Of a DNA stretch of 64,000 nt, positions 1 through 10,888 are shown one piece after another. The stretch's first letter is position 1. Each line of letters starts with the position of its first letter. A program made the position numbers and the translations under genes. The notes beneath the pieces were generated by a model. That model saw only the letters and a list, made by a program, of their open reading frames with translations, made no database searches and was not told where the DNA came from. Source of the DNA: Pandoraea anapnoica (GTDB lineage Bacteria > Pseudomonadota > Gammaproteobacteria > Burkholderiales > Burkholderiaceae); NCBI RefSeq assembly GCF_902459765.1, contig NZ_CABPSP010000021.1:1-64000 (forward strand), written 5' to 3'.

Positions 1-76
1 CCAGACGAGGGTCGGCCAGATTTACATAACGGCGCACGAAGTCCGGTGCGTTCGGGTCTTGCGGGACGAGGGCCAT
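1..76 (-). CDS. alc: Allantoicase-like protein, N-terminal fragment cut by window edge
   Basis: An ATG on the minus strand at 76 opens a frame that runs off the left edge. It begins MALVPQDPNAPDFVRRYVNL and continues ADPRL. This opening resembles the start of bacterial allantoicases, which hydrolyse allantoate to ureidoglycolate and urea in purine breakdown. A GGAG about ten bases upstream could be the ribosome binding site. dctA lies upstream on the same strand, so the two might be co-transcribed. Only 25 residues are visible, so the family name is recognition of an N-terminus and not proof. That it is a real gene start is more certain than its function. Confidence 0.55.
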   Translation of the reverse strand, partial: MALVPQDPNAPDFVRRYVNLADPRL

Positions 77-194
77 GTTGCTATCTACTCCAGATGATGA
101 TGCCGACGTCATCGTGCTCGCGTCGGCAGAAATTGCTCGGTTGTTCTGAGGGCCGCTGCATCCGCTGCGACCCTTGCATGCTTCACTCAGTGTG

Positions 195-1520
195 TCAGCG
201 TGTCAGCACAGTGTTTGCCGGTGCGCCCTCGATACCGTCTTCAGACACCGCAATCGGCTCGTACGGCAAATCGCCATCGAGCACTTTGTGCGCTCTCGCG
301 AAGTCGACGTCTTTCTCCCATGCGGCCACAACGAGCGTCGCCACGCAGTTGCCCAACAAGTTGGTAATGGCTCGGGCAATGCCCACGAACCAGTCGACCG
401 GCAGAATCAGCACAAGGCCAATCACCGGGATGGCCGGAATGGCCGCCAACGTCGCCGCCAGAATCACAATCGCCGAGCCCGGAATTCCGTGTGCGCCCTT
501 GGACGTCAGCAGCGATACCAACACCACCAGAATCAGGTCGTGCATCGACAACGGTGTATTCGTTGCCTGCGCAATGAAGATGACCGCCAGCGTCAGGTAG
601 ATGGAGAAGCCGTCGAGGTTGAACGAGTATCCCGTCGGTACGACCAGACCCACCGTCGATTTCTTGATGCCCATCCATTCGAGCTTGCGCATGATCGCTG
701 GCAACACCGCATCCGACGACGCCGTGCCCAGCACGATCGACAACTCTTCACGGAAGTACTTGATGAACTTGAAGATGTTGAAGCCCGCCAGACGCAACAC
801 CCCGCCCAGTACCACCGTCACGAACACGAAGCAGCTCGCATAGAACACCAGCACGAGCAAACCCAGTTGCTTGAGCGACGACGCACCGTACTTGCCGGTG
901 GTGAATGCCACCGCGCCCAGCACGCCCAGCGGCGCGAGCCGGATGATGAACGCCATCACTCGGAAGAAAACATGGCTCAGATCTTCGATGAATCGCGCTA
1001 CCGGACGGCCCCGCTCGCCTAACGCCGCCAACGCACAGCCAAACATGACGGAGAAGACGAGGATCTGCAGGATGTCGCCCTTGGCAAAGGCGTCGGTAAT
1101 GGTGTCGGGGATGATCTTCAGCAAGAAGCCCGCCGTGTCTTTCAGGCTCTTGGCATGCTCCGTGTAGGCCGCCATTGAACCGGCGTCCAGACTGCGGATG
1201 TCGATGTTCATGCCCGCCCCAGGACGCGTCACCCACGCCAGCACCGCACCAATGACCAGCGCGAAGGTGGTGATGATTTCGAAGTACAAGATGGCCTTGA
1301 CGCCCACCCGACCCACTTTACGCAAGTCGCCCGCGCTCGCCATGCCGCTCACGACAACGCAGAAGACGATCGGGCCAATCACCATCTTGATCAGCTTCAG
1401 AAAGCCATCGCCCAACGGACGCAACGACTCTCCCAACTGCGGAAACCAGATGCCTAACGCCACACCCGCTATCAACGCAATAACGACTCGGCCAAACAAC
1501 GAACGAAACAGCTTGGGCAT
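195..1520 (-). CDS. dctA: C4-dicarboxylate:cation symporter DctA
   Basis: This 441-residue protein belongs to the dicarboxylate/amino acid:cation symporter (DAACS) family and should import succinate, fumarate or malate across the inner membrane. Family landmarks are TASSDAVLPAIMRKLEWMG near residue 265, GYSFNLDGFSIYLT near 297 and TSKGAHGIPGSA near 338, with hydrophobic helices throughout. The start chosen is the ATG at 1520, preceded by GGAG in AGAGGAGACAAACC. An upstream in-frame start at 1544 lacks a ribosome binding site. The HIPGSA stretch replaces the more common AGVTGSG, so substrate preference could differ from Escherichia coli DctA. A FadR-type operator candidate lies about 180 bp upstream. 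Confidence 0.9.
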   Translation of the reverse strand: MPKLFRSLFGRVVIALIAGVALGIWFPQLGESLRPLGDGFLKLIKMVIGPIVFCVVVSGMASAGDLRKVGRVGVKAILYFEIITTFALVIGAVLAWVTRPGAGMNIDIRSLDAGSMAAYTEHAKSLKDTAGFLLKIIPDTITDAFAKGDILQILVFSVMFGCALAALGERGRPVARFIEDLSHVFFRVMAFIIRLAPLGVLGAVAFTTGKYGASSLKQLGLLVLVFYASCFVFVTVVLGGVLRLAGFNIFKFIKYFREELSIVLGTASSDAVLPAIMRKLEWMGIKKSTVGLVVPTGYSFNLDGFSIYLTLAVIFIAQATNTPLSMHDLILVVLVSLLTSKGAHGIPGSAIVILAATLAAIPAIPVIGLVLILPVDWFVGIARAITNLLGNCVATLVVAAWEKDVDFARAHKVLDGDLPYEPIAVSEDGIEGAPANTVLTR

Positions 1521-2003
1521 GGTTTGTCTCCTCTGCCTGCGCAAATCACTCTCTAGGATTTCGCAATCTCGATTTCAACGGGCTTGAACGGACTGCTCTC
1601 GGGGGCTGATTCTCTACCGCTGTACGTCTCACTTCAGGTAATGCGCGACGTCTTCATCCGCCGCCAACACCAGATTTCGTCAGTGTAATTCGACAAGTCA
1701 TACCGGTCTGACCAGTGGTGTTATGGAGAATATTAGAAAGCCAATATAGTGAGGTCAAGATTTGTCGTTTGAGGGGATTCCCTAGGGCGGAGGCATGCGG
1801 CGGCGTTGGCCGGTGCGGGTAGGGGAAATCGTTCGAAATTGCGCGTAAGTCGTTGGTTTTGCTAGATGAATCGAGCGAAATTTGTGTGAACTTCGCTTTC
1901 CGGCCTGCGGTCGCACTGGCATCTGGTGCACAGTCCCGGCATCCGTCGCGAGGACGCCGGGCAGTGCGCGCAGGTCTCACTTCTTGCTCATCAGGGAGGC
2001 GAC
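1521..2003. other. Divergent intergenic region dctA / SDR operon
   Basis: These 483 bases separate divergently transcribed dctA and the SDR-trehalase-GntR operon. I see no convincing gene. The main structure is the operator-like palindrome at 1702-1716. The stretch around 1720-1760 is more AT-rich than its surroundings, as expected for promoters. Confidence 0.6.
1702..1716. promoter_or_regulatory. Candidate FadR/GntR-family operator
   Basis: ACCGGTCTGACCAGT is a near-perfect palindrome with arms ACCGGTC and GACCAGT around a central T. It contains the TGGTC-N-GACC core known for FadR-subfamily GntR regulators such as PdhR, LldR and GlcC. A FadR-type regulator is encoded at 4537-5298, at the end of the operon starting at 2004, so autoregulation of that operon, and possibly control of dctA, is a reasonable inference. 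Confidence 0.5.
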
Positions 2004-2771
2004 ATGCGAATGAAGGACACGGTGGTACTCGTCACCGGTAGTGCTCAGGGGATCGGACGCGCCATCGCGATTCGTCTCGCCCAGGAAGGGGCGCGCATCG
2101 TGGTGGAAGACCGGCAGGACAACGCGATGGCCGAGCAGACGCTCGACTCGGTTCGCGCCGCCGGTAGCGATGGCTGCGTGATCGCGGGAGACGTCGGGCG
2201 CGTGGAGGACGATCGCGCTGTCATCGCGCAGGCCGTCGCCAAAATGGGCCGCCTCGATGTGCTGGTCAACAACGCCGGCGTCGAGCGCCGCGCCCCATTC
2301 CTCGACGTGACGGAAGCCGATTACGACCTCGTCATGAACGTCAATCTCAAAGGGGCGTTCTTTCTCACGCAAGCCTTTGTGAAGCACCTGCGCGATACGC
2401 AACGCGGCGGACGCATCGTGAACGTCAGCTCGGTGCACGAGGAGTTGCCGTTTCCTCACTTCACGAGCTATTGCGCGAGCAAGGGCGGTATGAAGATGAT
2501 GATGCGTAATCTCGCCATCGAACTCGCGCCGCTCGGCATCACGGTGAATAATGTCGCGCCCGGTGCCGTCGGCACACCCATCAATCAGCAATTGCTCGCG
2601 AACAAGGCCCAGCTCGAAGCGCTGGTCGCGAACATTCCGCTCGGCCGCCTCGCGAATCCCAGCGAAGTGGCGAACGCCGTGCTCTTCCTCGCTTCGCCCG
2701 AAGCCAGCTATGTGACGGGTACGACGCTGTTCGTCGACGGCGGCTTGCTCTGGAACTACGCGGAGCAATAA
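2004..2771 (+). CDS. SDR-family oxidoreductase, glucose 1-dehydrogenase-like
   Basis: This 255-residue classical short-chain dehydrogenase/reductase has the TGxxxGxG cofactor motif (TGSAQGIG near residue 10), NNAG near 90, the catalytic Ser in VNVSSVH and YxxxK in YCASKG. The C-terminal [14 protein letters not shown] is typical of the family. The start at 2004 has GGGAGG five bases upstream. It sits two bases before the trehalase gene, so the two are translationally linked. Since trehalase releases glucose, oxidation of glucose or a related sugar is plausible, but SDR substrates cannot be read from sequence and the name is tentative. Confidence 0.8.
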   Translation: MRMKDTVVLVTGSAQGIGRAIAIRLAQEGARIVVEDRQDNAMAEQTLDSVRAAGSDGCVIAGDVGRVEDDRAVIAQAVAKMGRLDVLVNNAGVERRAPFLDVTEADYDLVMNVNLKGAFFLTQAFVKHLRDTQRGGRIVNVSSVHEELPFPHFTSYCASKGGMKMMMRNLAIELAPLGITVNNVAPGAVGTPINQQLLANKAQLEALVANIPLGRLANPSEVANAVLFLASPEASYVTGTTLFVDGGLLWNYAEQ

Positions 2772-2773
2772 CG

Positions 2774-4384
2774 ATGACAGACACTGCACAACGCACGCTT
2801 GCGATGGGGGGCATGACGCCGGATGTCGCCCACTGCGCACCGTCGGATATCCTCACGCCGGACGATCGCTATCAGGAGCTTTTCGTCGCCGTACAAACGC
2901 AACGCATCTTTGCCGACAGTAAGACGTTCGTGGACTGCGCGCCCTCGCTCGCACCCGAAGAAATTCTCCGCCGCTATCGCGAAGACGCCGACAAACCCGG
3001 CTTCGATCTGTCACGCTTTGTGGGGACCTATTTCACGCTGGAGCGCACGCCGCCCAGCGAATATGTGTCCGATCCGGGGCAAGGGATCGTCGAACATATC
3101 GACGGTCTCTGGGATGTGCTCACGCGCGTGCCGCAAGCGCATCCCGCCTGCAGCTCGCTGCTCCCGTTGCCGCGCGCGTACGTCGTGCCCGGTGGACGGT
3201 TTCACGAGCTCTATTATTGGGACTCCTATTTCACAATGCTCGGCCTCGCCATCAGCGGACGCCAAGATCTGCTCGTGAGCATGGCCGACAATTTTTCATT
3301 TCTCATCGATACGTACGGGCACATTCCCAACGGTAACCGTACCTATTACCTGAGCCGCTCGCAGCCGCCCATGTACGGTCTGATGGTGGAGCTGTTCGAA
3401 TCGCATGGCGTGGCGCGCGCCATCCGGTATCTGCCGCATCTGCGCCGCGAATACGACTACTGGATGGACGGCGAAGCGTCGTTGCGGCCAGGCGAGGCCT
3501 ACCGGCATCTCGCTCGTCTGCCCGACGGCTCGCTCCTCAACCGCTACTGGGACGAACGCGACACGCCGCGTGAAGAGGGTTACCTGGAAGACGTGACGAC
3601 CGCACGCGATGCGCCGCAACGTCCCGCCGGTGAGGTGTACCGCGACCTGCGCGCCGGTGCGGCCTCGGGCTGGGACTTCAGCTCCCGCTGGCTAGGCGAC
3701 GCGAACGACCTTTCGTCAATTCGCACGACATCGATTCTGCCCATCGACCTGAACAGCTTTCTCTTCGCCACTGAGCGGCATATCGCTCGTCTCAGTGAAG
3801 CGGTAGGGGATGTCGACGCAGCGCTGGCCTTCGCGAAGCGGGCACAGGCGCGTCAGGACGCGATGACGCGACATTTGTGGTCGGACGCCGAAGGCGCGTT
3901 TGTCGACTACGACTGGCAACTCGGGGAGCAACGGCCGCAATTGTCGGCAGCGCTCGCCGCCCCCCTGTTCGTCGGCCTCGCCACGCGCGAGCAGGCGCAC
4001 CGCTCGGCGCTCGCGATGGCCGAGCGTCTGCTGGCGGCGGGAGGGTTGCGAACGACGCAGACGTCGAGCCTTCAGCAATGGGATCCGCCCAACGGCTGGG
4101 CACCGCTCCAGTGGATGGCCATTCACGGCCTGCGCAAGTACAGGGAAAACCGGCTCGCGGGGGACATTGCCCATCGCTGGCTTTCCACCGTCGGCTCGCT
4201 CTACGCACGCGAGAGCAAGCTCGTCGAAAAGTACTCTTTGCACACGAGCGACGCTATGAGCGCCAGCGGCGGTGGCGGCGGCGAGTACCCGCTTCAGGAT
4301 GGCTTCGGCTGGACGAACGGCGTGGTGCGGCGTCTGCTCGGCGATCACCCGGAGCATCACGCGCATCAGGTGAGGGCGGCGTGA
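2774..4384 (+). CDS. treA: Trehalase, glycoside hydrolase family 37
   Basis: This 536-residue enzyme should hydrolyse alpha,alpha-trehalose to two glucose molecules. Both family signatures are intact: [15 protein letters not shown] near residue 138 and [11 protein letters not shown] near 433. A Gly-rich [17 protein letters not shown] segment lies near the C terminus, as in other GH37 enzymes. There is no obvious signal peptide, so it is probably cytoplasmic (TreF-like), although paralogues are often named TreA. The ATG is two bases after the SDR stop codon. A GntR regulator follows about 150 bases downstream, so the three genes look like one small sugar-use unit. Confidence 0.9.
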   Translation: MTDTAQRTLAMGGMTPDVAHCAPSDILTPDDRYQELFVAVQTQRIFADSKTFVDCAPSLAPEEILRRYREDADKPGFDLSRFVGTYFTLERTPPSEYVSDPGQGIVEHIDGLWDVLTRVPQAHPACSSLLPLPRAYVVPGGRFHELYYWDSYFTMLGLAISGRQDLLVSMADNFSFLIDTYGHIPNGNRTYYLSRSQPPMYGLMVELFESHGVARAIRYLPHLRREYDYWMDGEASLRPGEAYRHLARLPDGSLLNRYWDERDTPREEGYLEDVTTARDAPQRPAGEVYRDLRAGAASGWDFSSRWLGDANDLSSIRTTSILPIDLNSFLFATERHIARLSEAVGDVDAALAFAKRAQARQDAMTRHLWSDAEGAFVDYDWQLGEQRPQLSAALAAPLFVGLATREQAHRSALAMAERLLAAGGLRTTQTSSLQQWDPPNGWAPLQWMAIHGLRKYRENRLAGDIAHRWLSTVGSLYARESKLVEKYSLHTSDAMSASGGGGGEYPLQDGFGWTNGVVRRLLGDHPEHHAHQVRAA

Positions 4385-4536
4385 TCGCATGGTGGGGTGG
4401 GGGCGAGTGCAGGGAAGGCGCAAACCGCAAGCCCGTGTGGTCGGGGTTTCCCGGCCGGTGGGGGTATGTTCGCGTGAGGAGAAATTTGGCGTCGTACAAT
4501 GCGCCATACGCTTACCCACACGCCTTGTGAGGCCCC

Positions 4537-5298
4537 ATGAAGCATTCGGCGCATGCCGTAACCGACGCCGCCGTCGCCACGATCCGCGAGCGCATCGAAC
4601 GTCAGATCTATCCCGCCGGTGCGATGCTGCCCTCGCAACGTCAACTTGCCGAGGAACTGGCCATCAGCCGCGCTTCGCTGCGCGAAGCGCTTTCCACGCT
4701 CGAAGCGCTCGGTATGGTCGCCATCCGCCCCGGCAAGGGCGTCTATGTGAGCGACGCCTCTGCCCGTATCGGCGTCGCATGGCGCTTCGCCGACCAGATT
4801 TCGCTCGCCGACACTTATCAACTTCGCTACGCCCTGGAAGGGTTTTCGGCCCGGCTCGCCGCACTCGCGGCCAGCGCGACCGAGATCGACTGGCTCACCG
4901 ATAACGTCGAGTCGATGAAAGGCGCGCTGATCGAGGGCGACGTCGATACCGCCGCACAACTGGATTTCGCGTTCCATCTTCGCATCGTCGGCCTCGCGGG
5001 GAACGCCGCCATCGCCGATATCCTGCGCGGCAGCACGGAAATCGTCATGGAAAGCCAGCGTCTGCCGTTTTATCAGCGAGAACTGGTTCTCTCCACCTAT
5101 CATGAACATCTGGAGATCCTCGACGCACTGCGACGCCGCGACGGCGCAACCGCAGGCGCTTCGATGGAGCGCCATATCGTGCTGGCGGCCCAGCGGGCCG
5201 GTATTCACTTCCCTATCCCCTCTGCGTATCCGTCTGCCGACGGGGTCACCTCTCGGGAGTCCGCAGAGCGTACTGGTGCATCACACGTTCAGCTTTGA
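4537..5298 (+). CDS. GntR-family (FadR/FCD) transcriptional regulator
   Basis: This 253-residue regulator has an N-terminal winged helix-turn-helix (LPSQRQLAEELAISRASLRE then LEALGMVAIRPGKGVYV, residues about 30-70) and an all-helical FCD ligand domain containing DFAFHLRIVGLAGN and a late YHEHLEILDAL. The FCD family binds small acids with a metal held by conserved Asp and His residues, which are visible here. It lies just downstream of trehalase on the same strand. The palindrome at 1702-1716 fits its class, so it probably controls the SDR-trehalase operon and perhaps dctA. The effector is unknown. Confidence 0.85.
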   Translation: MKHSAHAVTDAAVATIRERIERQIYPAGAMLPSQRQLAEELAISRASLREALSTLEALGMVAIRPGKGVYVSDASARIGVAWRFADQISLADTYQLRYALEGFSARLAALAASATEIDWLTDNVESMKGALIEGDVDTAAQLDFAFHLRIVGLAGNAAIADILRGSTEIVMESQRLPFYQRELVLSTYHEHLEILDALRRRDGATAGASMERHIVLAAQRAGIHFPIPSAYPSADGVTSRESAERTGASHVQL

Positions 5299-5322
5299 GA
5301 AGATCCGGATTTGCGCTATACT
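5295..5322 (+). promoter_or_regulatory. Candidate sigma-70 promoter for carA
   Basis: TTGAGA at 5295-5300 and TATACT at 5317-5322 are separated by 16 bases, a good sigma-70 arrangement. carA begins at 5494, which would leave a leader of about 165 bases. The -35 element overlaps the end of the preceding GntR gene. Confidence 0.45.
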
Positions 5323-5493
5323 TTGAAGGTTTTAGTCATTTAACCCTCACCCTAGCGCCTACCCGCCCGACATCTCGTCCGCCGCCCGAGCATCCGCTGT
5401 GCGCATATTCCGCGCAATTCCGGTGCCCGCGCTGATGTCATCGCTAGCGGACGGTGAGGCTGGCAGCAGGGGTGAACCCTCCAGGAGTTTCCC

Positions 5494-6639
5494 GTGCTGC
5501 CGTCATTCTCACCCGCCATTCTCGCGCTCGCTGACGGCACGGTCTTTCGTGGGTACGCCATCGGCGCTGCCGGTCACACCATCGGTGAAGTGGTCTTCAA
5601 TACGGCCATTACCGGCTATCAGGAAATCCTCACCGACCCCAGCTATGCGCGCCAGATCGTCACGCTGACGTATCCGCACATCGGCAACACGGGCGTCAAC
5701 GGTGAAGACGTCGAAGCCACGAAAGTCCATGCCGCCGGCCTGATCATCAAGGATCTGCCGATCCTCGACTCGAATTTCCGCGCCAACAAGACGCTGTCGC
5801 AGTACCTGAAGGACGAAGGCGTGGTCGCCATCGCCGGTATCGACACGCGACGCCTGACCCGTATCCTGCGCGACAAGGGCGCTCAGAACGGCTGCATCCT
5901 CGCTGGCGAAGAAGCCGACGAAGCCAAGGCCATCGCCCTCGCACAATCGTTCCCCGGTCTCGCCGGTATGGACCTCGCCAAAGTCGTCTCCACCACTGAG
6001 CAGTACTCGTGGACGGAAACGGAATGGACGCTCGAGGAAGGCTACGGCGAGCAGAAGAATCCGAAGTTCCACGTGGTCGCCCTCGACTACGGCGTGAAGC
6101 GCAACATCCTGCGCATGCTCGCCCAGCGCGGCTGCAAGGTCACGGTGCTGCCGGCCCAAAGCTCGGCCGACGACGTGTTCGCCCTGAACCCGGATGGCGT
6201 GTTCCTCTCGAACGGCCCCGGCGACCCGGAACCGTGCGACTACGCCATCGCGGCGACAAAGACGTTCCTGGAACGCCGCTTCCCGACCTTCGGCATCTGC
6301 CTTGGCCACCAGATCATGGGGCTGGCCGTCGGCGCAAAAACGCTCAAGATGAAGACCGGTCACCACGGTGCCAACCACCCGGTGAAGGATCTCGATACGG
6401 GCCGTGTCGTCATCACGTCGCAAAACCACGGTTTCGCAGTGGACGCGAACAGCCTGCCGGCCAACGCGCGCGTCACGCACGTGTCGCTGTTCGACGGCAC
6501 GCTGCAAGGCTTCGAGCTGACAGACCGCCCTGCATTCTGCTTCCAGGGTCACCCGGAAGCGTCGCCGGGCCCGCACGACATCGGCTACCTGTTCGACCGC
6601 TTCGTGCAGTCGATGGCCGACGCCAGGCAGCCCGCGTAA
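5494..6639 (+). CDS. carA: Carbamoyl-phosphate synthase small subunit (glutaminase)
   Basis: CarA (381 residues) hydrolyses glutamine and passes ammonia to CarB for carbamoyl phosphate synthesis, feeding arginine and pyrimidine pathways. The class-I glutaminase Cys is in [11 protein letters not shown] near residue 268, and the His/Glu pair in [11 protein letters not shown] near 352. The N-terminal GTVFRG and GEVVFNT segments are typical of CarA. The start is a GTG at 5494 with AGGAG six bases upstream. The large subunit gene carB is separated from it only by leuE. Confidence 0.97.
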   Translation: MLPSFSPAILALADGTVFRGYAIGAAGHTIGEVVFNTAITGYQEILTDPSYARQIVTLTYPHIGNTGVNGEDVEATKVHAAGLIIKDLPILDSNFRANKTLSQYLKDEGVVAIAGIDTRRLTRILRDKGAQNGCILAGEEADEAKAIALAQSFPGLAGMDLAKVVSTTEQYSWTETEWTLEEGYGEQKNPKFHVVALDYGVKRNILRMLAQRGCKVTVLPAQSSADDVFALNPDGVFLSNGPGDPEPCDYAIAATKTFLERRFPTFGICLGHQIMGLAVGAKTLKMKTGHHGANHPVKDLDTGRVVITSQNHGFAVDANSLPANARVTHVSLFDGTLQGFELTDRPAFCFQGHPEASPGPHDIGYLFDRFVQSMADARQPA

Positions 6640-6672
6640 GCGACATAAGCAAGAGATAGGGAAACTCGCACC

Positions 6673-7341
6673 ATGCTCGGAAACTCGATCGGCATCCTCA
6701 ACCTCTGGACGTATCTGGCCGGGGTCGTGGTCGTCATTCTGCTGCCTGGGCCGAACTCGCTCTACGTGTTGGCCGTGGCCGCACAGCGTGGGGTTCGCCA
6801 GGGGTATGCGGCCGCTTGCGGCGTGTTTCTGGGCGACACGGTACTCATGACGCTGGCAGCCGCCGGTGTAGCGTCGCTGCTGCACACGCAACCGGCACTG
6901 TTCTTCGTGGTGAAGTACCTCGGCGCGGCGTATCTCTGCTGGATGGGCCTGAACATGCTGCGCGGGGCAATCGCCAACGCGCGGGCGGCACGGGCCAAAT
7001 CGACCCAGGCAGTTGTCGCACCGAAGCAGGTCGACGCCGATCACCCGTTCAAGCGTGCGCTGTTCATCAGCCTGCTGAACCCGAAAGCGATCCTGTTCTG
7101 CGTGTCGTTTTTCATCCAGTTTGTCGATCCGGGCTACGCCTACCCGGCCGTGTCGTTTGCGGTGCTGGGCGTCATCGTACAGACCTGCAGTTTCCTGTAT
7201 CTGAGCACGCTGATCCTGGCCGGTTACCGCCTGGCCGAGCACTTCCGGCAACGTCGCCGGTTGAGCGCCGGGGCAACCGGCGGCGTGGGCGCGTTGTTCG
7301 TCGGCTTCGGTGTGAAGCTCGCGACCGCGACGCTGAGTTAA
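6673..7341 (+). CDS. leuE: LysE/RhtB-family amino-acid exporter (LeuE-like)
   Basis: This 222-residue inner-membrane protein has the LysE-superfamily pattern: VILLPGPNSLYVLAVAAQRG in the first helix, a G-x-x-x-G-rich second segment (ACGVFLGD), KYLGAAYLCWMG in the third, and LLNPKAILFC after the cytoplasmic loop. Family members export neutral or basic amino acids. It lies between carA and carB with 33- and 18-base gaps, so all three are probably co-transcribed. The leucine specificity implied by the symbol is by family analogy only. Confidence 0.8.
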   Translation: MLGNSIGILNLWTYLAGVVVVILLPGPNSLYVLAVAAQRGVRQGYAAACGVFLGDTVLMTLAAAGVASLLHTQPALFFVVKYLGAAYLCWMGLNMLRGAIANARAARAKSTQAVVAPKQVDADHPFKRALFISLLNPKAILFCVSFFIQFVDPGYAYPAVSFAVLGVIVQTCSFLYLSTLILAGYRLAEHFRQRRRLSAGATGGVGALFVGFGVKLATATLS

Positions 7342-7359
7342 ATTTTTGTTGAGAACGTT

Positions 7360-10300
7360 ATGCCAAAGCGCACAGACATCAAGAGCATCCTCATCATCGG
7401 CGCCGGCCCGATCATCATCGGTCAGGCATGCGAGTTCGATTATTCCGGCGCACAGGCCTGCAAGGCACTGCGTGAGGAAGGCTACAAGGTCATCCTGATC
7501 AACAGCAACCCTGCCACGATCATGACCGACCCGGACACGGCCGATGTCACCTACATCGAACCGATCACCTGGGAAGTCGTCGAACGCATCATCGCCAAGG
7601 AACGCCCGGATGCCATTCTACCGACGATGGGCGGCCAGACCGCGCTGAACTGCGCGCTCGACCTGCATCGTCACGGCGTGCTCGACAAGTACAAGGTGGA
7701 ACTGATCGGCGCATCGCCGGAAGCCATCGACAAGGCCGAGGACCGTCAGAAGTTCAAGGATGCGATGACCAAGATCGGTCTCGGTTCGGCCAAGTCGGGC
7801 ATCGCCCACTCGATGGAAGAAGCCCTCGCCGTGCAGGCGCAGATCATGGCCGAGATCGGCGGCAGCGGCTATCCGATGGTGATCCGTCCGTCGTTCACGC
7901 TCGGCGGCTCGGGCGGCGGTATCGCGTACAACCGCGAAGAGTTCGAAGAGATCTGCAAGCGCGGTCTCGACCTCTCGCCCACGCGCGAACTGCTCATCGA
8001 AGAGTCGCTGCTCGGCTGGAAGGAATTCGAGATGGAAGTCGTGCGCGACCGCGCCGACAACTGCATCATCGTCTGCTCGATCGAAAACCTCGACCCGATG
8101 GGCGTGCACACCGGTGACTCGATCACGGTGGCACCCGCACAGACGCTGACCGACAAGGAATACCAGTTGCTGCGTAACGCATCGCTCGCCGTGCTGCGCG
8201 AGATCGGTGTGGAGACGGGCGGCTCGAACGTCCAGTTCTCGATCAACCCGAAGGACGGCCGCATGGTCGTCATCGAAATGAACCCGCGCGTGTCGCGTTC
8301 GTCGGCGCTGGCCTCGAAGGCCACCGGCTTCCCGATCGCCAAGGTCGCCGCGAAGCTGGCCGTCGGCTACACGCTCGACGAGCTGCGCAACGAAATCACC
8401 GGCGGCGCGACACCGGCTTCGTTTGAGCCGACCATCGACTACGTCGTCATCAAGGTGCCGCGTTTCGCCTTCGAGAAGTTCCGCGAAGCCGACGCCCGCC
8501 TGACCACGCAGATGAAGTCGGTCGGTGAAGTGATGGCCATGGGCCGCACGTTCCAGGAGTCGTTCCAGAAGGCCATGCGCGGTCTGGAAGTCGGTGTGGA
8601 CGGTCTGGACGAAAAGTCGACCGACCGCGACGAGATCGTGGCCGAAATCGGCGAGCCGGGCCCGGACCGTATCTGGTACGTGGGCGATGCGTTCCGTCTG
8701 GGCATGAGCCTCGAAGAGGTGTACGCCGAGACCGCTATCGACCCGTGGTTCCTCGCCCAACTCGAAGCCATCGTCAAGAAGGAAAAGGCGCTGTCGGGCC
8801 GTACGCTGGCAAGCCTGACGACCGAAGAACTGCGTTTCCTGAAGCAAAGCGGCTTCTCGGATCGCCGTCTGGCCAAGCTGCTGGGCACCGATCAGACCGC
8901 CGTGCGCAAAGCCCGTATCGCGCAGAAGGTGCGCCCGGTCTACAAGCGCGTGGACACTTGCGCTGCCGAATTCTCGACCAACACCGCTTATATGTACTCG
9001 ACCTATGAGGAAGAGTGCGAAGCACAGCCGACCGACAAGAAGAAGATCATGGTGCTCGGCGGCGGCCCGAACCGTATCGGTCAGGGTATCGAGTTCGACT
9101 ACTGCTGCGTGCACGCCGCGCTCGCCATGCGCGAAGACGGCTACGAGACCATCATGGTCAACTGCAACCCGGAAACGGTGTCGACGGACTATGACACGTC
9201 GGATCGTCTGTACTTCGAGCCGGTGACGCTGGAAGACGTGCTGGAAATCGTCGACCTCGAAAAGCCGGTCGGCGTGATCGTGCAGTATGGCGGTCAAACC
9301 CCGCTCAAGCTTGCGCTGGATCTCGAAGCGAACGGCGTGCCCATCATCGGAACGAGCCCGGACATGATCGACGCCGCCGAAGACCGCGAGCGTTTCCAGA
9401 AGCTGCTGCACAAGCTCGGCCTGCGTCAGCCGCCGAACCGTACGGCCCGCGCGGAAGACGAAGCGCTCAAGCTGGCTGCCGAGATCGGGTACCCGCTGGT
9501 GGTACGCCCGTCGTATGTGCTGGGTGGTCGTGCGATGGAGATCGTCCACGAGCCGCGTGACCTCGAACGTTACATGCGCGAAGCCGTCAAGGTGAGCCAC
9601 GACAGCCCGGTGCTGCTCGACCGCTTCCTGGACGACGCCATCGAGTGCGACGTCGATTGCATCTCGGATGGCAAGGACGTCTACATCGGCGGAGTGATGG
9701 AGCACATCGAACAGGCGGGCGTCCACTCGGGCGACTCGGCTTGCTCGCTGCCCCCGTACTCGCTGTCGGCCGAGACGATTGCCGAACTCAAGCGTCAGAC
9801 GGCTGAAATGGCCAAGGCGCTGAACGTGGTCGGCCTGATGAACGTGCAGTTCGCGATTCAGCAGGGCAACGGCGTCGATACGATTTACGTGCTGGAAGTG
9901 AACCCGCGCGCTTCGCGTACGGTGCCGTACGTCTCGAAGGCCACGGGCCGTCAACTGGCCAAGATCGCCGCACGTGCAATGGCCGGTCAGTCGCTCACGT
10001 CGCAAGGCATCACGAGCGAAATCGTGCCGCCGTATTACAGCGTCAAGGAAGCGGTGTTCCCGTTCGTGAAGTTCCCGGGCGTCGACCCGGTGCTGGGACC
10101 GGAAATGCGCTCGACGGGTGAAGTGATGGGCGTGGGTCGCACGTTCGGCGAAGCGCTCTTCAAGTCGCAACTGGCGGCTGGCTCGCGTCTGCCGGCTTCG
10201 GGCACGGTGCTGCTGACGGTGAAGGACGCCGACAAGCCGCGCGCGGTCGAAGTGGCGCGTATGCTGCACTCGCTGGGCTATCCGATCGTCGCCACGCGTG

Positions 10301-10602
10301 GCACGGCGGCGGCCATCGAAGCGGCCGGGATTCCGGTGCGCGTGGTCAACAAGGTGAAGGACGGTCGTCCGCACATTGTCGACATGATCAAGAACGGCGA
10401 GATCGCGCTGGTGTTCACCACGGTGGACGAAACCCGCACGGCGATTGCCGATTCGCGCTCGATCCGTATGTCGGCGCAAGCGCACAAGGTCACGTATTAC
10501 ACGACGATCTCGGGTGCCCGCGCGGCGGTGGAAGGCCTGAAGTATCTGCAAAACCTTGAGGTCTATGACCTCCAGGGCCTGCACGCGCAACTGCCGGCCT
10601 GA
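7360..10602 (+). CDS. carB: Carbamoyl-phosphate synthase large subunit
   Basis: The 1080-residue protein is full length. It consists of two homologous ATP-grasp halves (start [20 protein letters not shown] near residue 15; second half [20 protein letters not shown] near 566), with ATP-grasp segments [14 protein letters not shown] and [13 protein letters not shown]. It ends in an MGS-like allosteric domain from about residue 940. It makes carbamoyl phosphate from bicarbonate, ATP and ammonia delivered by CarA. A strong stem-loop follows at 10686-10726. Confidence 0.98.
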   Translation: MPKRTDIKSILIIGAGPIIIGQACEFDYSGAQACKALREEGYKVILINSNPATIMTDPDTADVTYIEPITWEVVERIIAKERPDAILPTMGGQTALNCALDLHRHGVLDKYKVELIGASPEAIDKAEDRQKFKDAMTKIGLGSAKSGIAHSMEEALAVQAQIMAEIGGSGYPMVIRPSFTLGGSGGGIAYNREEFEEICKRGLDLSPTRELLIEESLLGWKEFEMEVVRDRADNCIIVCSIENLDPMGVHTGDSITVAPAQTLTDKEYQLLRNASLAVLREIGVETGGSNVQFSINPKDGRMVVIEMNPRVSRSSALASKATGFPIAKVAAKLAVGYTLDELRNEITGGATPASFEPTIDYVVIKVPRFAFEKFREADARLTTQMKSVGEVMAMGRTFQESFQKAMRGLEVGVDGLDEKSTDRDEIVAEIGEPGPDRIWYVGDAFRLGMSLEEVYAETAIDPWFLAQLEAIVKKEKALSGRTLASLTTEELRFLKQSGFSDRRLAKLLGTDQTAVRKARIAQKVRPVYKRVDTCAAEFSTNTAYMYSTYEEECEAQPTDKKKIMVLGGGPNRIGQGIEFDYCCVHAALAMREDGYETIMVNCNPETVSTDYDTSDRLYFEPVTLEDVLEIVDLEKPVGVIVQYGGQTPLKLALDLEANGVPIIGTSPDMIDAAEDRERFQKLLHKLGLRQPPNRTARAEDEALKLAAEIGYPLVVRPSYVLGGRAMEIVHEPRDLERYMREAVKVSHDSPVLLDRFLDDAIECDVDCISDGKDVYIGGVMEHIEQAGVHSGDSACSLPPYSLSAETIAELKRQTAEMAKALNVVGLMNVQFAIQQGNGVDTIYVLEVNPRASRTVPYVSKATGRQLAKIAARAMAGQSLTSQGITSEIVPPYYSVKEAVFPFVKFPGVDPVLGPEMRSTGEVMGVGRTFGEALFKSQLAAGSRLPASGTVLLTVKDADKPRAVEVARMLHSLGYPIVATRGTAAAIEAAGIPVRVVNKVKDGRPHIVDMIKNGEIALVFTTVDETRTAIADSRSIRMSAQAHKVTYYTTISGARAAVEGLKYLQNLEVYDLQGLHAQLPA

Positions 10603-10685
10603 GTGCCTGACAGGTGATGCGGGTGTGCCCGGGGCGGTCGACTTAACGATCTGAGTCGGCAGCGTCGGGCGAAGCCGCAAAACAA

Positions 10686-10726
10686 TGGCGCGTTCGTTGG
10701 GGAACTGATCTCCGCCGGACGCGCCA
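10686..10726 (+). terminator. Candidate hairpin downstream of carB
   Basis: TGGCGCGTTCG at 10686-10696 pairs with CGGACGCGCCA at 10716-10726, with one G:T wobble. An inner GGGGA/TCTCC stem sits in the loop. It lacks a proper T-run, so it may be a weak or Rho-assisted terminator or a processing site. The 305-base gap between carB and greA shows no gene. Confidence 0.4.
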
Positions 10727-10843
10727 AATGGTTTAGATGTGCTCGCAGTGTGGCCACACGCCGCGCGACCGGTCCTCCGGTTGGCAGCGTCGGCAACTCT
10801 GCTACACTAATGCAACATAGGTGTCACAGCCGCGGTCGAGCGG

Positions 10844-10888
10844 CGTTCGCAAAAAGTGCGAATGCGGCTTCGCTGCGGCAATTTTTTT
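10844..10888 (+). promoter_or_regulatory. greA leader with two stem-loops and a T-tract
   Basis: A first hairpin pairs GCGTTCGCA-like sequence ending at 10851 with TGCGAATGC starting at 10857. A second small hairpin, GCGGC-TTC-GCTGC, lies at 10864-10876. Seven T residues follow at 10882-10888, only 20 bases before the greA start. The arrangement resembles an attenuator. In E. coli the greA leader is known to terminate and release the small RNA GraL; equivalence here is inference. Confidence 0.4.

Noticed and set aside
174-1022. Long plus-strand frame opposite dctA
   Set aside because: Arg/His/Gln-rich antisense shadow. dctA on the minus strand explains the region.
5509-7251. A 580-codon open frame antisense to carA and leuE
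   Set aside because: Spans two real genes on the other strand and has no recognisable motif.
5494-10602. leuE between carA and carB as a horizontal insertion
   Set aside because: Spacing is operon-like, composition matches the neighbours, and I recall the same order from related genomes, so it is probably ancestral in this lineage.
7618-10680. A 1020-codon open frame antisense to carB
   Set aside because: High-GC coding DNA leaves the opposite strand open. The translation is rich in Arg, His and Gln with no domains, while carB on the plus strand is unmistakable.
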